NCBI RefSeq assembly: GCF_027497195.1
Contig: NZ_CP114905.1
Coordinates: 744,001-808,000 of the forward strand
Direction of reading: 5' to 3'
Source of the DNA: Streptomyces sp. WMMC500
GTDB taxonomy: Bacteria > Actinomycetota > Actinomycetes > Streptomycetales > Streptomycetaceae
DNA length: 64,000 nucleotides
Shown here: in pieces, positions 41,526 through 50,185 of the stretch
Position numbering within the stretch: the stretch's first letter is position 1
Layout: every line of letters begins with the position of its first letter
The notes under the pieces: generated by a model
What the model saw: only the letters and a program-made list of their open reading frames with translations
Database searches by the model: none
Told to the model about the DNA's origin: nothing
Translations under genes and position numbers: made by a program

Positions 41526-42578
41526 TCAGGACGACTCGCGTACGACCAGCGTGGGGCGGAAGACCACCGAGGACGGCGCCGCGCCGGGCTCCCTGATCTG
41601 CCGCAGCAGCACCCGCGCCATCTCGCAGGCCATGTCCTCCACCGGCTGCCGCACCGTCGTCAGCGCCGGTTCCGACGCCTCGGCGGCCTCGCTGTCGTCG
41701 AACCCGACGACGCCCACGTCCTCGGGCACCCGGCGCCCGGCGCGCAGCAGCACCGGCACGGCGCCCAGCGCCATCAGGTCGGAGGCGACGAACACCCCGT
41801 CGAGGCCGGGGTGTTCGTCGAGCAGCCGGCGCATCGCCGCGGCGCCGCCGGCCCGGGTGAAGTCGCCGTCCGCCCACGGCAGTCCGGCCACGCCGAGCGC
41901 GGCGAGCGCGTCGCGGAAACCCGCCAGCCGCTCCTGGGCGGCCGGCATGTCCTGCGGTCCCGCCACCGTGCAGATCAGCCGGCGCCCCTGGGCCACCAGG
42001 CGCTCCGCGGCCAGCCGTGCGCCGGCCCGCTGGTCCACCTCGACGAACGGCAGCGCCGCCGTACGCCCCGGCTTGCCGGCCAGCACGGTGGGCAGCGCGG
42101 TCTCCGAGAGCATCCGGGGCAGCGGGTCGTTCGGGTGCGAGGAGATGAGGACGACGCCGTCGACGTGTCCCTGGCGCAGGTACGTGAGCACCTGCCCGCG
42201 CGACGCCTCGTCGTCGGCGACCATCAGCACGGTCTGCATCCCGGCCGGGCGCAGCACCTGGAGCAGCCCGCTGAGGACGCGGCCGAAGTGCGGGTCGGTG
42301 AACATCCGGCCGATGAACGGCGTGGCGACGTGCCGCTGTTCGCGCTCGGAGACCACCAGGGCGACGGAGTCGGTGCGCCGGGTCACCAGGGAGCGGGCGG
42401 CCCGGTTCGGCGCGTAGCTGGTGGCGGTGATCGCCTCCTCCACCTTGCGGCGCAGCGCGGCGTCGACGGTGGGCGAGCCGTTGATGACCCGGGAGGCCGT
42501 CGCCCGCGACACCCCTGCCACCCGGGCCACGTCCTCCAGGGTGGCGGGGCGGCCGGGCCGCCGGGCTTCTGTTGCCAT
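41526..42578 (-). CDS. LacI-family repressor of the GAGAGCGCTCTC regulon
   Basis: 350 aa. The LacI helix-turn-helix TLEDVARVAGVSRATASRVINGSPTVD occupies residues 13-39, with the hinge YAPNRAARSL. The periplasmic-binding-like effector domain follows (DGVVLISSHPNDPL, GVFVASDLMALGAVPVL, GVVGFDDSEAAEASEPALTTVRQP). The same 12-bp palindrome lies upstream of this gene, the secreted beta-helix gene and the DUF1996 gene, so it likely represses all three. The palindrome is close to the CebR operator type. The inducer is presumably the oligosaccharide released by the secreted enzyme. Confidence 0.92.
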   Translation of the reverse strand: MATEARRPGRPATLEDVARVAGVSRATASRVINGSPTVDAALRRKVEEAITATSYAPNRAARSLVTRRTDSVALVVSEREQRHVATPFIGRMFTDPHFGRVLSGLLQVLRPAGMQTVLMVADDEASRGQVLTYLRQGHVDGVVLISSHPNDPLPRMLSETALPTVLAGKPGRTAALPFVEVDQRAGARLAAERLVAQGRRLICTVAGPQDMPAAQERLAGFRDALAALGVAGLPWADGDFTRAGGAAAMRRLLDEHPGLDGVFVASDLMALGAVPVLLRAGRRVPEDVGVVGFDDSEAAEASEPALTTVRQPVEDMACEMARVLLRQIREPGAAPSSVVFRPTLVVRESS

Positions 42579-42611
42579 GCTGCCTTTATACCGCCCGCCG
42601 GAAGATCGCGA

Positions 42612-42623
42612 GAGAGCGCTCTC
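42612..42623. promoter_or_regulatory. LacI autoregulatory operator
   Basis: A perfect GAGAGCGCTCTC palindrome lies 34 bp before the LacI start. It is identical to the core of the site in front of the secreted beta-helix gene. The remaining part of the 297-bp gap up to the coiled-coil gene shows no other clear signal. Confidence 0.7.
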
Positions 42624-42875
42624 CCGTAGGCGGGGGCCCGTACGGCCGCGAAATACGCCCGCGAAAGGTGACAGGTCCGGCACGGCGGCGAGCGGCTCCC
42701 GCCCCGGCACCGCCGGGGCCGCCGGTGCCGCCACCAACCCGCCCTGCCACGGGACTTGCGCGAGCGGGCCGGCGACGCAACGCTACCCGCCTGCGACCCC
42801 GGGGACCGGCCGCCGGCTCCGGGTCGCGGATGCAGCATCATGGGGTGAAGTGCGTAGCCGAGACGACAGGGCACG

Positions 42876-44054
42876 ATGGGCGAGATGATGCAACCCGGCG
42901 ATTTCATGATGGCCACCAGGAGCCGCGGCTACTCGCCGCAGCAGGTCGACCGCGTCGTCGGCGACCTGCTCGCCGAGCGGGACGCCGCCGTACGCCACGC
43001 CAGAGACCTGGAAGCGCAGGTGGAGGCGAGCGGACGGCATCTGGCGCAGCTCCTCGAACAGGCCGCGGCGCTGGGCCCGCAGACGTACGAGTCGCTCGGC
43101 GAGACCGCCCGCAAGCTCTTTCTGGACGCCGAGGCCGAGGCGGAGCGGGTGCTCGCCCGGGCCGCGGAGGAGTGCCGGGAGCTGAAGGAGGCCGCCCGCG
43201 CCGCCGCGACGGAGCGCGGCAAGGAGTCGGAGCAGCAGGCCGAGCGCATTCGGGCCGACGCCGAGCAGCGGGCACGGCAGCGGATCAAGCAGGCGCACGA
43301 GACGGCTGGGCAGATCCTCGCCGAGGCGCAGCGGCAGGCGGACGGCACCCGCGAGGAAGCCCGCCAGCATGCGCAGCAGGTGACCCTGGAGGCCGCGGCC
43401 CACATCGGCGCGCAGCAGGCGGCGCAGGCCGAGCGCGAGGGGGAGCTCGACGGCGAGGCGGGATCGCGGATGCAGGACCTGGAGGACGTGCTGGGGGCCG
43501 CGGAGGGACAGGCCGAGGCCGTGCGCTCGGAGTATCTGCGGCGCCGGGACGGCAACGCGAAGCACGCGACCCGGCTGCTGCGCGAGGCGGAGCTGGAGGC
43601 GGCGGACCTGCGCGACCGGGCCTGGCAAGCGGCGGAGCGGATCGAGATCAAGGCGGCGGCGGAGCTGGAGCGCTACACCGGGCGCATCGAGGAGGCGCGG
43701 ACGCGGCTGGCGGAGGCGCAGCAGTCGGTGGTCGCCATCGCGGACCCGGCCCGGCGGCGGCAGGGCCGGCCGCAGGACCGGCAGCCGCAGCAGGCCCAGC
43801 AGGCCCAGCACAGCCAGCAGGCGCAGCACAGCCAACAGGCCCAGCAGGCACTGCCCGGCCAGCACGGCCAGCACGGCCAGCACGAGCAACAGGTCCAGCA
43901 CCGCCAACAGGACGGGCCGGCACAGCAGTCCGCGCAGCGGCCGCAGGCGCCGGAGTCGTCCCGGCCGTCCGTGCCGCAGCAGCCTCAGCACGACCCCGGG
44001 CCGGTGCCGCCGCAGCCGGCGCAGCAGCCCGGGGACCGGCAACCGGGGCAGTGA
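42876..44054 (+). CDS. DivIVA-like coiled-coil protein with glutamine-rich tail
   Basis: 392 aa. A DivIVA-like start (FMMATRSRGYSPQQVDRVVGDLLAERDAAV) leads into a long, charged coiled coil (residues about 25-290, Ala/Glu/Arg/Gln heptads). A low-complexity tail of about 100 residues rich in Gln, His and Pro follows. It resembles the cytoskeletal or scaffold coiled coils of actinomycetes (DivIVA, Scy, FilP, cellulose-binding-like proteins) that act at hyphal tips and septa. No direct motif fixes the role. No neighbour appears functionally linked. Confidence 0.75.
   Translation: MGEMMQPGDFMMATRSRGYSPQQVDRVVGDLLAERDAAVRHARDLEAQVEASGRHLAQLLEQAAALGPQTYESLGETARKLFLDAEAEAERVLARAAEECRELKEAARAAATERGKESEQQAERIRADAEQRARQRIKQAHETAGQILAEAQRQADGTREEARQHAQQVTLEAAAHIGAQQAAQAEREGELDGEAGSRMQDLEDVLGAAEGQAEAVRSEYLRRRDGNAKHATRLLREAELEAADLRDRAWQAAERIEIKAAAELERYTGRIEEARTRLAEAQQSVVAIADPARRRQGRPQDRQPQQAQQAQHSQQAQHSQQAQQALPGQHGQHGQHEQQVQHRQQDGPAQQSAQRPQAPESSRPSVPQQPQHDPGPVPPQPAQQPGDRQPGQ
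43788..43905. repeat. CAGCAGGCC/CAGCACGGCC-type repeats
   Basis: Tandem, imperfect units of CAG CAG GCC and CAG CAC GGC encode the Gln/His/Ala tail of the coiled-coil protein. The array is in frame and likely variable in length between strains. Confidence 0.8.
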
Positions 44055-44062
44055 CGTCCGGG

Positions 44063-44094
44063 CCGCGGGGCCCGGCCGCGAGCCGGCCCCGCGG
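44063..44094. terminator. Bidirectional terminator hairpin
   Basis: CCGCGGGGCC (44063-44072) pairs with GGCCCCGCGG (44085-44094), and the loop can pair further. It fills the 42-bp gap between the converging coiled-coil and flavin oxidase genes. Confidence 0.7.
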
Positions 44095-44096
44095 GT

Positions 44097-45749
44097 TCAC
44101 CGCTCGGGGACGAGTACCCCGGGGTTGAGCACGCCGGCCGGGTCGAGCGCCGACTTCGCGGCGGCGAGCGCCGCTGCGAAGGGGTCGGGGCGCTGCCGGT
44201 CGTACCACGGCCGGTGGTCGCGGCCGACGGCGTGATGGTGCGTGATCGTGCCGCCCTGCGCCGCGATCGCCTCCGAGACCGCGGCCTTGATGTCGTCCCA
44301 CTGCGCGACGGTGCTGCCCCAGCGGCCGGGCGCGATGACGCCGAAGTACGGGGCCGGGCCGTCCGGGTAGACGTGCGTGAAGCGGCAGGTGACCACGCCC
44401 GTGCCCCCGGTGGCCGCGCGGACGGCGCGGTGTGCGGCGTCGGTGACGGCGTGGTGCAGCGCGCCGAAGGCGTCCCAGGTGCAGGCCGTCTCGAAGGTCT
44501 CGGCGATCATGCCGTGCCGGGCGAGTGCGTCGCGCTGGTACGGCATCCGCAGGAACGCCGACCGCCAGGCCGCGCCGGCACCGCCGCCCGGCGCCGGCTC
44601 CCCCGGCTCCCCCGCGCCGGGCCCCTCCCCCGGCTCCGCGGCACCGCCCGGCTCGCCCCGTACGCCCGGCTCTCCCGGCGCGTCCGGTGCGCCGCCGTGG
44701 TCGCGGCACAGCTCCAGCGCCCGTGCGAGCCGGTCGGCCACCGGGTGGTCCGCGGACTCGAAGCCCAGCACGAGCACGCCCCCGCCGGCGTCCACCCCCG
44801 CGTTGACCAGCGCCTCGGCCGGGTCGAGCAGTCGGCAGTTCGCCGGGTGCAGCCCGCTCTGCGCGACCGCCCGGGTCGCCGCCACCGCAGCGGCGAAGTC
44901 CGCGAAGCGCACCGACGCCCGCGCGCGCCACCGCGGGCGCTCCTGCAGCCGCAGCCACGCCTCGGTGATCACCCCGAGCGCGCCCTCGCTGCCGAGGAAC
45001 AGCCGGTCCGGCGAGGGTCCGGCGCCCGAGCCCGGCAGCCGCCGGGACGCGCCGGTGCCCGCCGGCGCGACGACCCGCAGGGACTCCACGAAGTCGTCGA
45101 TGTGCGTGTGGAGGGTGGCGTAGTGGCCGCCGGCGCGGGTGGCCAGCCAGCCGCCGAGCGTGGAGAACTCGAAGGACTGCGGGAAGTGCCGCAGCGTCAG
45201 CCCGTGCGGGCGCAGTTGCTCCGCCAGGTGCGGCCCGTACACGCCCGCCTGGATGCGGGCCGCGCGACTCGTCGCGTCGACCTCCAGCACCGCGTCCAGC
45301 CGCCCGAGGTCGAGGGTGAGTGCCGGGCGCCCGTCGGCGAGGCGCGGCTCGACACCGCCGACCACCGAACTGCCGCCGCCGTAGGGGATCGCGGCGATGC
45401 CCGCGCGGGTGCACCAGTCGAGCAGGTCGGCGACGTCGCGCTCGTGCCGCGGCCGGGCGACGAGGTCCGGCGGGTGGCGCAGGTCGCCGTGCAGGTTGCG
45501 TACGACGTCGCGGAACGCCTTGCCGTGCGTGTGTGCGGCGCGGTCGGCGGGGGTCGCGGAGCACAGGGCGGCCAGCGAGGCCGGCGGCTCGATCCGGGGC
45601 GGGGGCAGGGCGAGGGAGGCGACGGGCGGCGGCGCGTGGTCCTCGGGTTCGGCCGCCGACAACAGCCGCACCCGGTCCAGCAGTGCGGTGAGTTCCGCGC
45701 CGCGCACCGCGTCCTCGACGTTGCCCCAGCCCCACCAGGAACGTGTCAT
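44097..45749 (-). CDS. Alkylglycerone-phosphate synthase-like FAD oxidase
   Basis: 550 aa; GGAGGGG precedes the ATG. PCMH-type FAD-binding motifs: IPYGGGSSVVGGVEP, FSTLGGWLATRAGGHYATLHTHIDDFVESLRVV and LFLGSEGALGVITEAWLRL. The C-terminal block ITHHHAVGRDHRPWYDRQRPD closely follows the active-site HHH and DHxPWY region of alkyl-DHAP synthase, and the protein opens with WWGWGN as that family does. It could make ether-lipid precursors or act on a related 2-hydroxy acid. An Ala/Gly/Pro-Glu-rich insert lies near residues 345-390. Confidence 0.85.
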   Translation of the reverse strand: MTRSWWGWGNVEDAVRGAELTALLDRVRLLSAAEPEDHAPPPVASLALPPPRIEPPASLAALCSATPADRAAHTHGKAFRDVVRNLHGDLRHPPDLVARPRHERDVADLLDWCTRAGIAAIPYGGGSSVVGGVEPRLADGRPALTLDLGRLDAVLEVDATSRAARIQAGVYGPHLAEQLRPHGLTLRHFPQSFEFSTLGGWLATRAGGHYATLHTHIDDFVESLRVVAPAGTGASRRLPGSGAGPSPDRLFLGSEGALGVITEAWLRLQERPRWRARASVRFADFAAAVAATRAVAQSGLHPANCRLLDPAEALVNAGVDAGGGVLVLGFESADHPVADRLARALELCRDHGGAPDAPGEPGVRGEPGGAAEPGEGPGAGEPGEPAPGGGAGAAWRSAFLRMPYQRDALARHGMIAETFETACTWDAFGALHHAVTDAAHRAVRAATGGTGVVTCRFTHVYPDGPAPYFGVIAPGRWGSTVAQWDDIKAAVSEAIAAQGGTITHHHAVGRDHRPWYDRQRPDPFAAALAAAKSALDPAGVLNPGVLVPER

Positions 45750-46106
45750 ATGCCCCTCCTTCCCTCCACCCCCGGCGGAACACGACCCCTATGATGGCGT
45801 GAATCCCCCCCAGCAGATCACTCCTTCAGGCGTCTGTGCGGTCATGACGGCAGCCGGGCGCGGAGGAGCCGCATAGCCTCAAGCGACGATCGACGGCCGG
45901 AGGTCACGGTGCTACCAACGAGGGACAGCGCGCGGTGCCAGCACCGTGCCGGCCGGAGGGGATGACGTGACGCACGCAGGACAGTGCAGCGGTTCCGCGT
46001 TCCCGGACGCGCCGCCGGACGGCATGACCGCCGTCGCCGCGCGGCCCGGTCCCCCCTGGTCGTCGCGCTCGCAGCGGGGCCGGCGGCCCCTGAACCGGAG
46101 GCCACG
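45750..46106. other. Non-coding gap before the propeller gene
   Basis: About 357 bases between the divergent flavin oxidase and propeller genes. I see no clear promoter boxes or palindromes. The frame of the propeller gene stays open to an ATG at 45984, which would add 41 residues, Arg-rich then SPLVVALAAGPAAPEPEA, a possible weak signal peptide; the ATG at 46107 has the better ribosome site. Confidence 0.4.
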
Positions 46107-47207
46107 ATGCCGCAGTCGGACGCCCTTGCGCAGCCACGTGCGCTCTTCACCGGACCCGACGGAACGGTGCGTTCACTCTCGGCGCCGGACGGTGGGCCGT
46201 GGCACGGCCCGGCCGTCGCCGCGCCCGCCGGAAGCTCCCGTCCCGGCACCCCGATAGGGCTGGCCCACCGGACGTGCGCCGGGCAGGTGGACGCGGCCTA
46301 CGCGGGCGCGGATGGCTCGATTCAGGTCATGTGGTCCGTACTGGCCCGCGGTTGGCACCCGCCCACGGCCGTCGCGCCGCCGGGGACCTGCGCGCCCGGC
46401 ACCGCGGTCACGCTCGGGCACCAGCGGACGAGGGACCAGTTGGACGCACTGTGCACCGGGGCCGACGGCTCGGTGCTGGCGCTGTGGGCCGCCGCCGACG
46501 GGCCGTGGAGCGGGCCCGCGGTCCTCGCACCCCCCGGCACCTGCGCACCGGGCACCCCGGTCGGGCTGGGCCGGCGCGGGCCCGCCGAGCGGCTGGAGGC
46601 GGTGTACGCCGGCCTGGACGGATCCGTCCGGACGCTGTGGGCGGACGTCGACCACCCGTGGCAGGGGCCCGCCGTCCTCGCACCGCCCGGGACCTGCGCT
46701 CGGGGCACGGCGGTCACGCTCGCGTCCCAGGACGACGCCGGCCGGCTGACCGCACTGTTCACCGGCGCGGACGGCTCGGTGCAGGTGATGTGGGCCGACG
46801 GCGCCGGCCCGTGGCACGGGCCCGAGGCGGTGGCGCCCGCGGGCCACTGCGCACCGGGCTCGCCGGTGGCGGTGGCGTACGGGAAGTCGGCGGAGCGGCT
46901 GGACGCGGTGGTCGCCGGCGTCGACGGCTCGGTGCTGGCGCTGTCGGCCGCCGGCGAGGCGGGCTGGCACGGGCCGGTGACCGCCGCCCCGCCGGGCACC
47001 TGCACGCCGGGGACGGGGATCGGCCTCGGGCACCGGGCGGTGGACCTCCTCAACGCGGTGTTCGCCGACGCGGACGGCGCGCTGCACACCATCGTGACGC
47101 TGCGGGACGGGGGGTGGCGGCAGCCGGTGGAGATCGCGCCGCCGGGGTCGGCGGCGCCGGGGTCAGCCGTCGCGCTGACCCACCGGGGGCCCATCGCCCA
47201 CGCGTGA
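46107..47207 (+). CDS. Seven-repeat beta-propeller, PLL/lectin-like
   Basis: 366 aa; GGAGG 6 nt before the ATG. The whole protein is seven repeats of about 51 residues. Each runs A-x-x-x-G-x-DGSVxxLW, then GPWxGPxxxAPPGTCAPGTxV and an LxxxxxxxRLxA close. This period and number fit a seven-bladed propeller such as the Photorhabdus-type PLL lectins, or tectonin-like proteins. Repeats 2-6 share the GTC/GHC cysteine; the first and last lack it. The likely role is carbohydrate binding. Without the upstream extension it has no signal peptide, so its location is uncertain. Confidence 0.75.
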   Translation: MPQSDALAQPRALFTGPDGTVRSLSAPDGGPWHGPAVAAPAGSSRPGTPIGLAHRTCAGQVDAAYAGADGSIQVMWSVLARGWHPPTAVAPPGTCAPGTAVTLGHQRTRDQLDALCTGADGSVLALWAAADGPWSGPAVLAPPGTCAPGTPVGLGRRGPAERLEAVYAGLDGSVRTLWADVDHPWQGPAVLAPPGTCARGTAVTLASQDDAGRLTALFTGADGSVQVMWADGAGPWHGPEAVAPAGHCAPGSPVAVAYGKSAERLDAVVAGVDGSVLALSAAGEAGWHGPVTAAPPGTCTPGTGIGLGHRAVDLLNAVFADADGALHTIVTLRDGGWRQPVEIAPPGSAAPGSAVALTHRGPIAHA

Positions 47208-47343
47208 GGCGCGCGGCCGGCGCCGGTGCCTCTCGCGGTCGGGCGCGCCCGCGTCGCCGCGGCCCCACGGCCCCGTAGCGGCATTTCCGAACATACGGCC
47301 CTAACCGGGCCGAGAGGGGCACCAACTCTCCCCGGTAATCTGC

Positions 47344-47433
47344 TAATTCGCATTACCGCTGCCGCAACACCCCTTGACGGCCTTCCGCGCACGGTTCTAG
47401 GTTCCTCGCACAGCAGTCAGGCAATACGCATTA
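47344..47433 (+). promoter_or_regulatory. Promoter flanked by two LacI-type operators
   Basis: TAATTCGCATTA (47344-47355) and CAATACGCATTA (47422-47433) are near-palindromes sharing the core AAT(T/A)CGCATTA, centred 78 bp apart. Between them TTGACG (47374-47379), 18 nt and TAGGTT (47398-47403) form a promoter. The first site is embedded in a wider inverted repeat CGGTAAT/ATTACCG (47333-47339 and 47352-47358). The downstream LacI protein is the expected binder. Confidence 0.65.
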
Positions 47434-47461
47434 GCTACCCACTGTGAAGGCCCCACTTCCC

Positions 47462-48484
47462 ATGCCAGAAGCTCCCGGCAGGCTTACCCAGCGCGACATA
47501 GCCCGGCTCGCCGGCGTCAGTCAGACCACGGTCTCGCTCGTGCTCAACGACCGCCCCGACGCCGCCCGGATCGCCCCCGAGACCCGCGAGCGGGTGCTGC
47601 GCGTGATCCGCGAGACCGGCTACGCCGCCGACCCCATGGCCCGCCGGCTGACCAAGCAGCTCAACCAGATCCTCGGGGTCTTCACCTACGAACCCGTCTT
47701 CCCCAGCACCAGCGCCGACTTCTACCACCCCTTCCTGCGCGGCATCGAGGAGAGCGCCGAGCGCAGCGGGTGCGACCTGCTGCTGTTCACCTCCGCGCCG
47801 GTGACCGCCGGGCGGCGGCGCATCTTCCACGAGAACAACCGGCTGCGGGTGGCGGACGGTTGCGTGCTCCTCGGCCGGGAGATCCCGCACGAGGAGCTGA
47901 GCCGGCTGGTCGCCGAGGGCTACCCGTTCGTCTGCGTGGGCCGCCGCGACGACGCCGACGGCGGGCCGGTGCCGTACATCGGCGCCGACTACGTCTCCGC
48001 CACCGCCCGGCTCGTGGAGCGGGTGCGGTCGCTGGGGCACCGGCGGCTGGCGTTCGCCGGGCCGGGCGCGGGGGCGGAGTCGTCCACCGACCGGCTCGCC
48101 GGCTTCCGGCAGGCGGCCGGTCCGGACGCGCCGCACCTGGGGGCGCGGGGCGAGCCGGCCGCGGAGCAGTTGGCGGAGTTGCTCGACGCCGGGGTGACGG
48201 CGGTGTTCGTGGAGTTCCTGCACGACGCCGTCAAGTTGTACGAGGCGGCGGCGGCCCGCGGTCTGGACGTACCGCGCGATCTGTCGATGCTGGCGCTGGG
48301 CGACCCCACCGCGCCGGTGGATCCGCCGGTGGACTTCACCGGTTTCCGGCTGCGCCGCACCGAGATGGGCCGACAGGCCGTCGACCTGCTCACCCGCATG
48401 CTGCACGGCCGGGCCGAACACACCCGCCGGCTGCTGGACTGCCGCCTCGTCGAAGGCGTCACGCTCGCCGCCCCCGCCCGCTGA
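47462..48484 (+). CDS. LacI-family regulator of the carbohydrate locus
   Basis: 340 aa from the ATG at 47462 (GAAGG upstream; a GTG at 47444 is possible). Helix-turn-helix LTQRDIARLAGVSQTTVSLVLNDRPDA with hinge YAADPMARRL. Effector domain with FYHPFLRGIEESAERSGCDLLLF and DLSMLALGDPTAPVDPPVDFT. First gene of the run of plus-strand genes up to 57.6 kb, so it is both self-regulated and the likely repressor of the locus through the paired sites around its promoter. Confidence 0.9.
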   Translation: MPEAPGRLTQRDIARLAGVSQTTVSLVLNDRPDAARIAPETRERVLRVIRETGYAADPMARRLTKQLNQILGVFTYEPVFPSTSADFYHPFLRGIEESAERSGCDLLLFTSAPVTAGRRRIFHENNRLRVADGCVLLGREIPHEELSRLVAEGYPFVCVGRRDDADGGPVPYIGADYVSATARLVERVRSLGHRRLAFAGPGAGAESSTDRLAGFRQAAGPDAPHLGARGEPAAEQLAELLDAGVTAVFVEFLHDAVKLYEAAAARGLDVPRDLSMLALGDPTAPVDPPVDFTGFRLRRTEMGRQAVDLLTRMLHGRAEHTRRLLDCRLVEGVTLAAPAR

Positions 48485-48543
48485 CCGGGCCACGCACACA
48501 TCCACTCCCCGCCCGCTACGACCCAGCACCCCCAAGGAGACCC

Positions 48544-50142
48544 ATGCACGCGGACGTCCTCGTCGTCGGCGGCGGCACCGGAGGCGTCGCCGCCGCGCTC
48601 GGCGCGCTGCGCGCCGGCCGCTCGGTGATCCTCACCGAGGAGTACGACTGGCTGGGCGGCCAGCTCACCAGCCAGGCCGTGCCCCCCGACGAGCACACCT
48701 GGATCGAGCAGTTCGGCGCCACCGCCTCCTACCGGGCGCTGCGCGACGGCATCCGCGACTACTACCGCCGCCACTACCCGCTGACGGCCGCCGCCCGCGC
48801 CAAGCCGGACCTCAACCCCGGCGCCGGGCACGTCAGCCGGCTCTGCCACGAGCCGCGGGTGGCCGTCGCGGTGATCGAGGCCCTGCTGGCCCCGTACCGC
48901 GGCGCCGGCCGGCTGACCGTACTCCAGCCCTACCGCCCGGTGGCCGCCGAAACCGACGGCGACCGCGTCACCTCCGTGACCGTGGAGCGCCCCGGCGGCG
49001 GCGAGCCGCTGGTGCTCACCGCGCCGTACGTGCTGGACGCCACCGAGACCGGCGAGCTGCTGCCGCTCACCGGCACCGAGTACGTCACCGGCTTCGAGTC
49101 CGGCGCGGAGACGGGCGAGCCCGGCGCCCCCGACGAGGCCCAGCCGCTCAACATGCAGGCCGTGTCGTACTGCTTCGCGGTCGACCACGTCGACGGCGAC
49201 CACACCATCGACCGCCCCGCCTCCTACGGCTTCTGGCGCGACTACGAGCCGGAGTTCTGGGGCGCCCCGCTGCTGTCCTGGCGGGCCCCGCACCCGCGGA
49301 CGCTGGAGCTGGTCGAGCGGGAGTTCACCCCGAACCCGGGCGACGACCCGCTCGCCGTCGTCGCCGACCAGCGGCGGTCCGGCGGGGACCGGAACCTGTG
49401 GACGTTCCGCCGGATCGCCGCCCGCGACCAGTTCGCGCCCGGCGCGTACGCCAGCGACGTCACGCTCGTCAACTGGCCGATGATCGACTACTTCGAGGCC
49501 CCGGTCATCGACGTGCCCGACGCCGCGGCGAAGCTGGCCGAGGCCCGCGGTCTTTCGCTGTCGCTGCTGTACTGGATGCAGACCGAGGCCCCGCGCCCCG
49601 ACGGCGGCACCGGCTTCCCCGGGCTGCGGCTGCGCGGCGACGTCACCGGCGGCGGTGCGGACGGGCTGGCGATGGCCCCGTACATCCGCGAGTCGCGGCG
49701 CATCCGGGCCGAGTACACCGTCGTGGAGCAGGACCTGTCGCTCGACGTGCGCGGCGGCAAGGGCGCGGTGAGCTACGCCGACTCCGTCGGCATCGGCATG
49801 TACCGCATCGACCTGCACCCCTCCACCGGCCGCGACACCTACATCGACGTGCCGTCCAGCCCGTTCGAGATCCCCCTGGGCGCGCTGCTGCCGCGGCGCA
49901 CGGAGAACCTGCTGCCCGCGGGCAAGAACATCGGCACCACCCACATCACCAACGGCTGCTACCGCCTGCACCCCGTCGAGTGGAACATCGGCGAGGCCGC
50001 CGGGCTGCTCGCGGCCCACTGCGTCGAGCACGGCCTCACCCCCCGGGCCGTACGCAACACATCCCGGCTGCTCCAGGACTTCCAGCGCACCCTGACCGCC
50101 CACGGCGTCGAGCTGCGCTGGCCCGACATCAGCGGTTACTGA
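48544..50142 (+). CDS. FAD-dependent oxidoreductase (FAD_oxidored/PF12831 type)
   Basis: 532 aa; AAGGAG before the ATG. FAD motif ADVLVVGGGTGGVAAALGALRAG at the N-terminus, then EEYDWLGGQLTSQAVPPDEH, a signature of this family. The C-terminal block is LLPAGKNIGTTHITNGCYRLHPVEWNIGEAAGLLAAHC. Related proteins are often labelled xanthan lyase or FAD oxidoreductase and sit in glycan-use loci. It probably oxidises a sugar or sugar acid in the cytoplasm. Placed between the regulator and the sugar transporter. Confidence 0.85.
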   Translation: MHADVLVVGGGTGGVAAALGALRAGRSVILTEEYDWLGGQLTSQAVPPDEHTWIEQFGATASYRALRDGIRDYYRRHYPLTAAARAKPDLNPGAGHVSRLCHEPRVAVAVIEALLAPYRGAGRLTVLQPYRPVAAETDGDRVTSVTVERPGGGEPLVLTAPYVLDATETGELLPLTGTEYVTGFESGAETGEPGAPDEAQPLNMQAVSYCFAVDHVDGDHTIDRPASYGFWRDYEPEFWGAPLLSWRAPHPRTLELVEREFTPNPGDDPLAVVADQRRSGGDRNLWTFRRIAARDQFAPGAYASDVTLVNWPMIDYFEAPVIDVPDAAAKLAEARGLSLSLLYWMQTEAPRPDGGTGFPGLRLRGDVTGGGADGLAMAPYIRESRRIRAEYTVVEQDLSLDVRGGKGAVSYADSVGIGMYRIDLHPSTGRDTYIDVPSSPFEIPLGALLPRRTENLLPAGKNIGTTHITNGCYRLHPVEWNIGEAAGLLAAHCVEHGLTPRAVRNTSRLLQDFQRTLTAHGVELRWPDISGY

Positions 50143-50185
50143 CCGCAAGGCCACCGACAGAACCGACCTTCGAGGAGGCACCCGC

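Noticed and set aside
43788..43905. CAG-rich repeats considered as a non-coding satellite
   Set aside because: They continue the open frame of the coiled-coil protein and encode its Gln/His tail.
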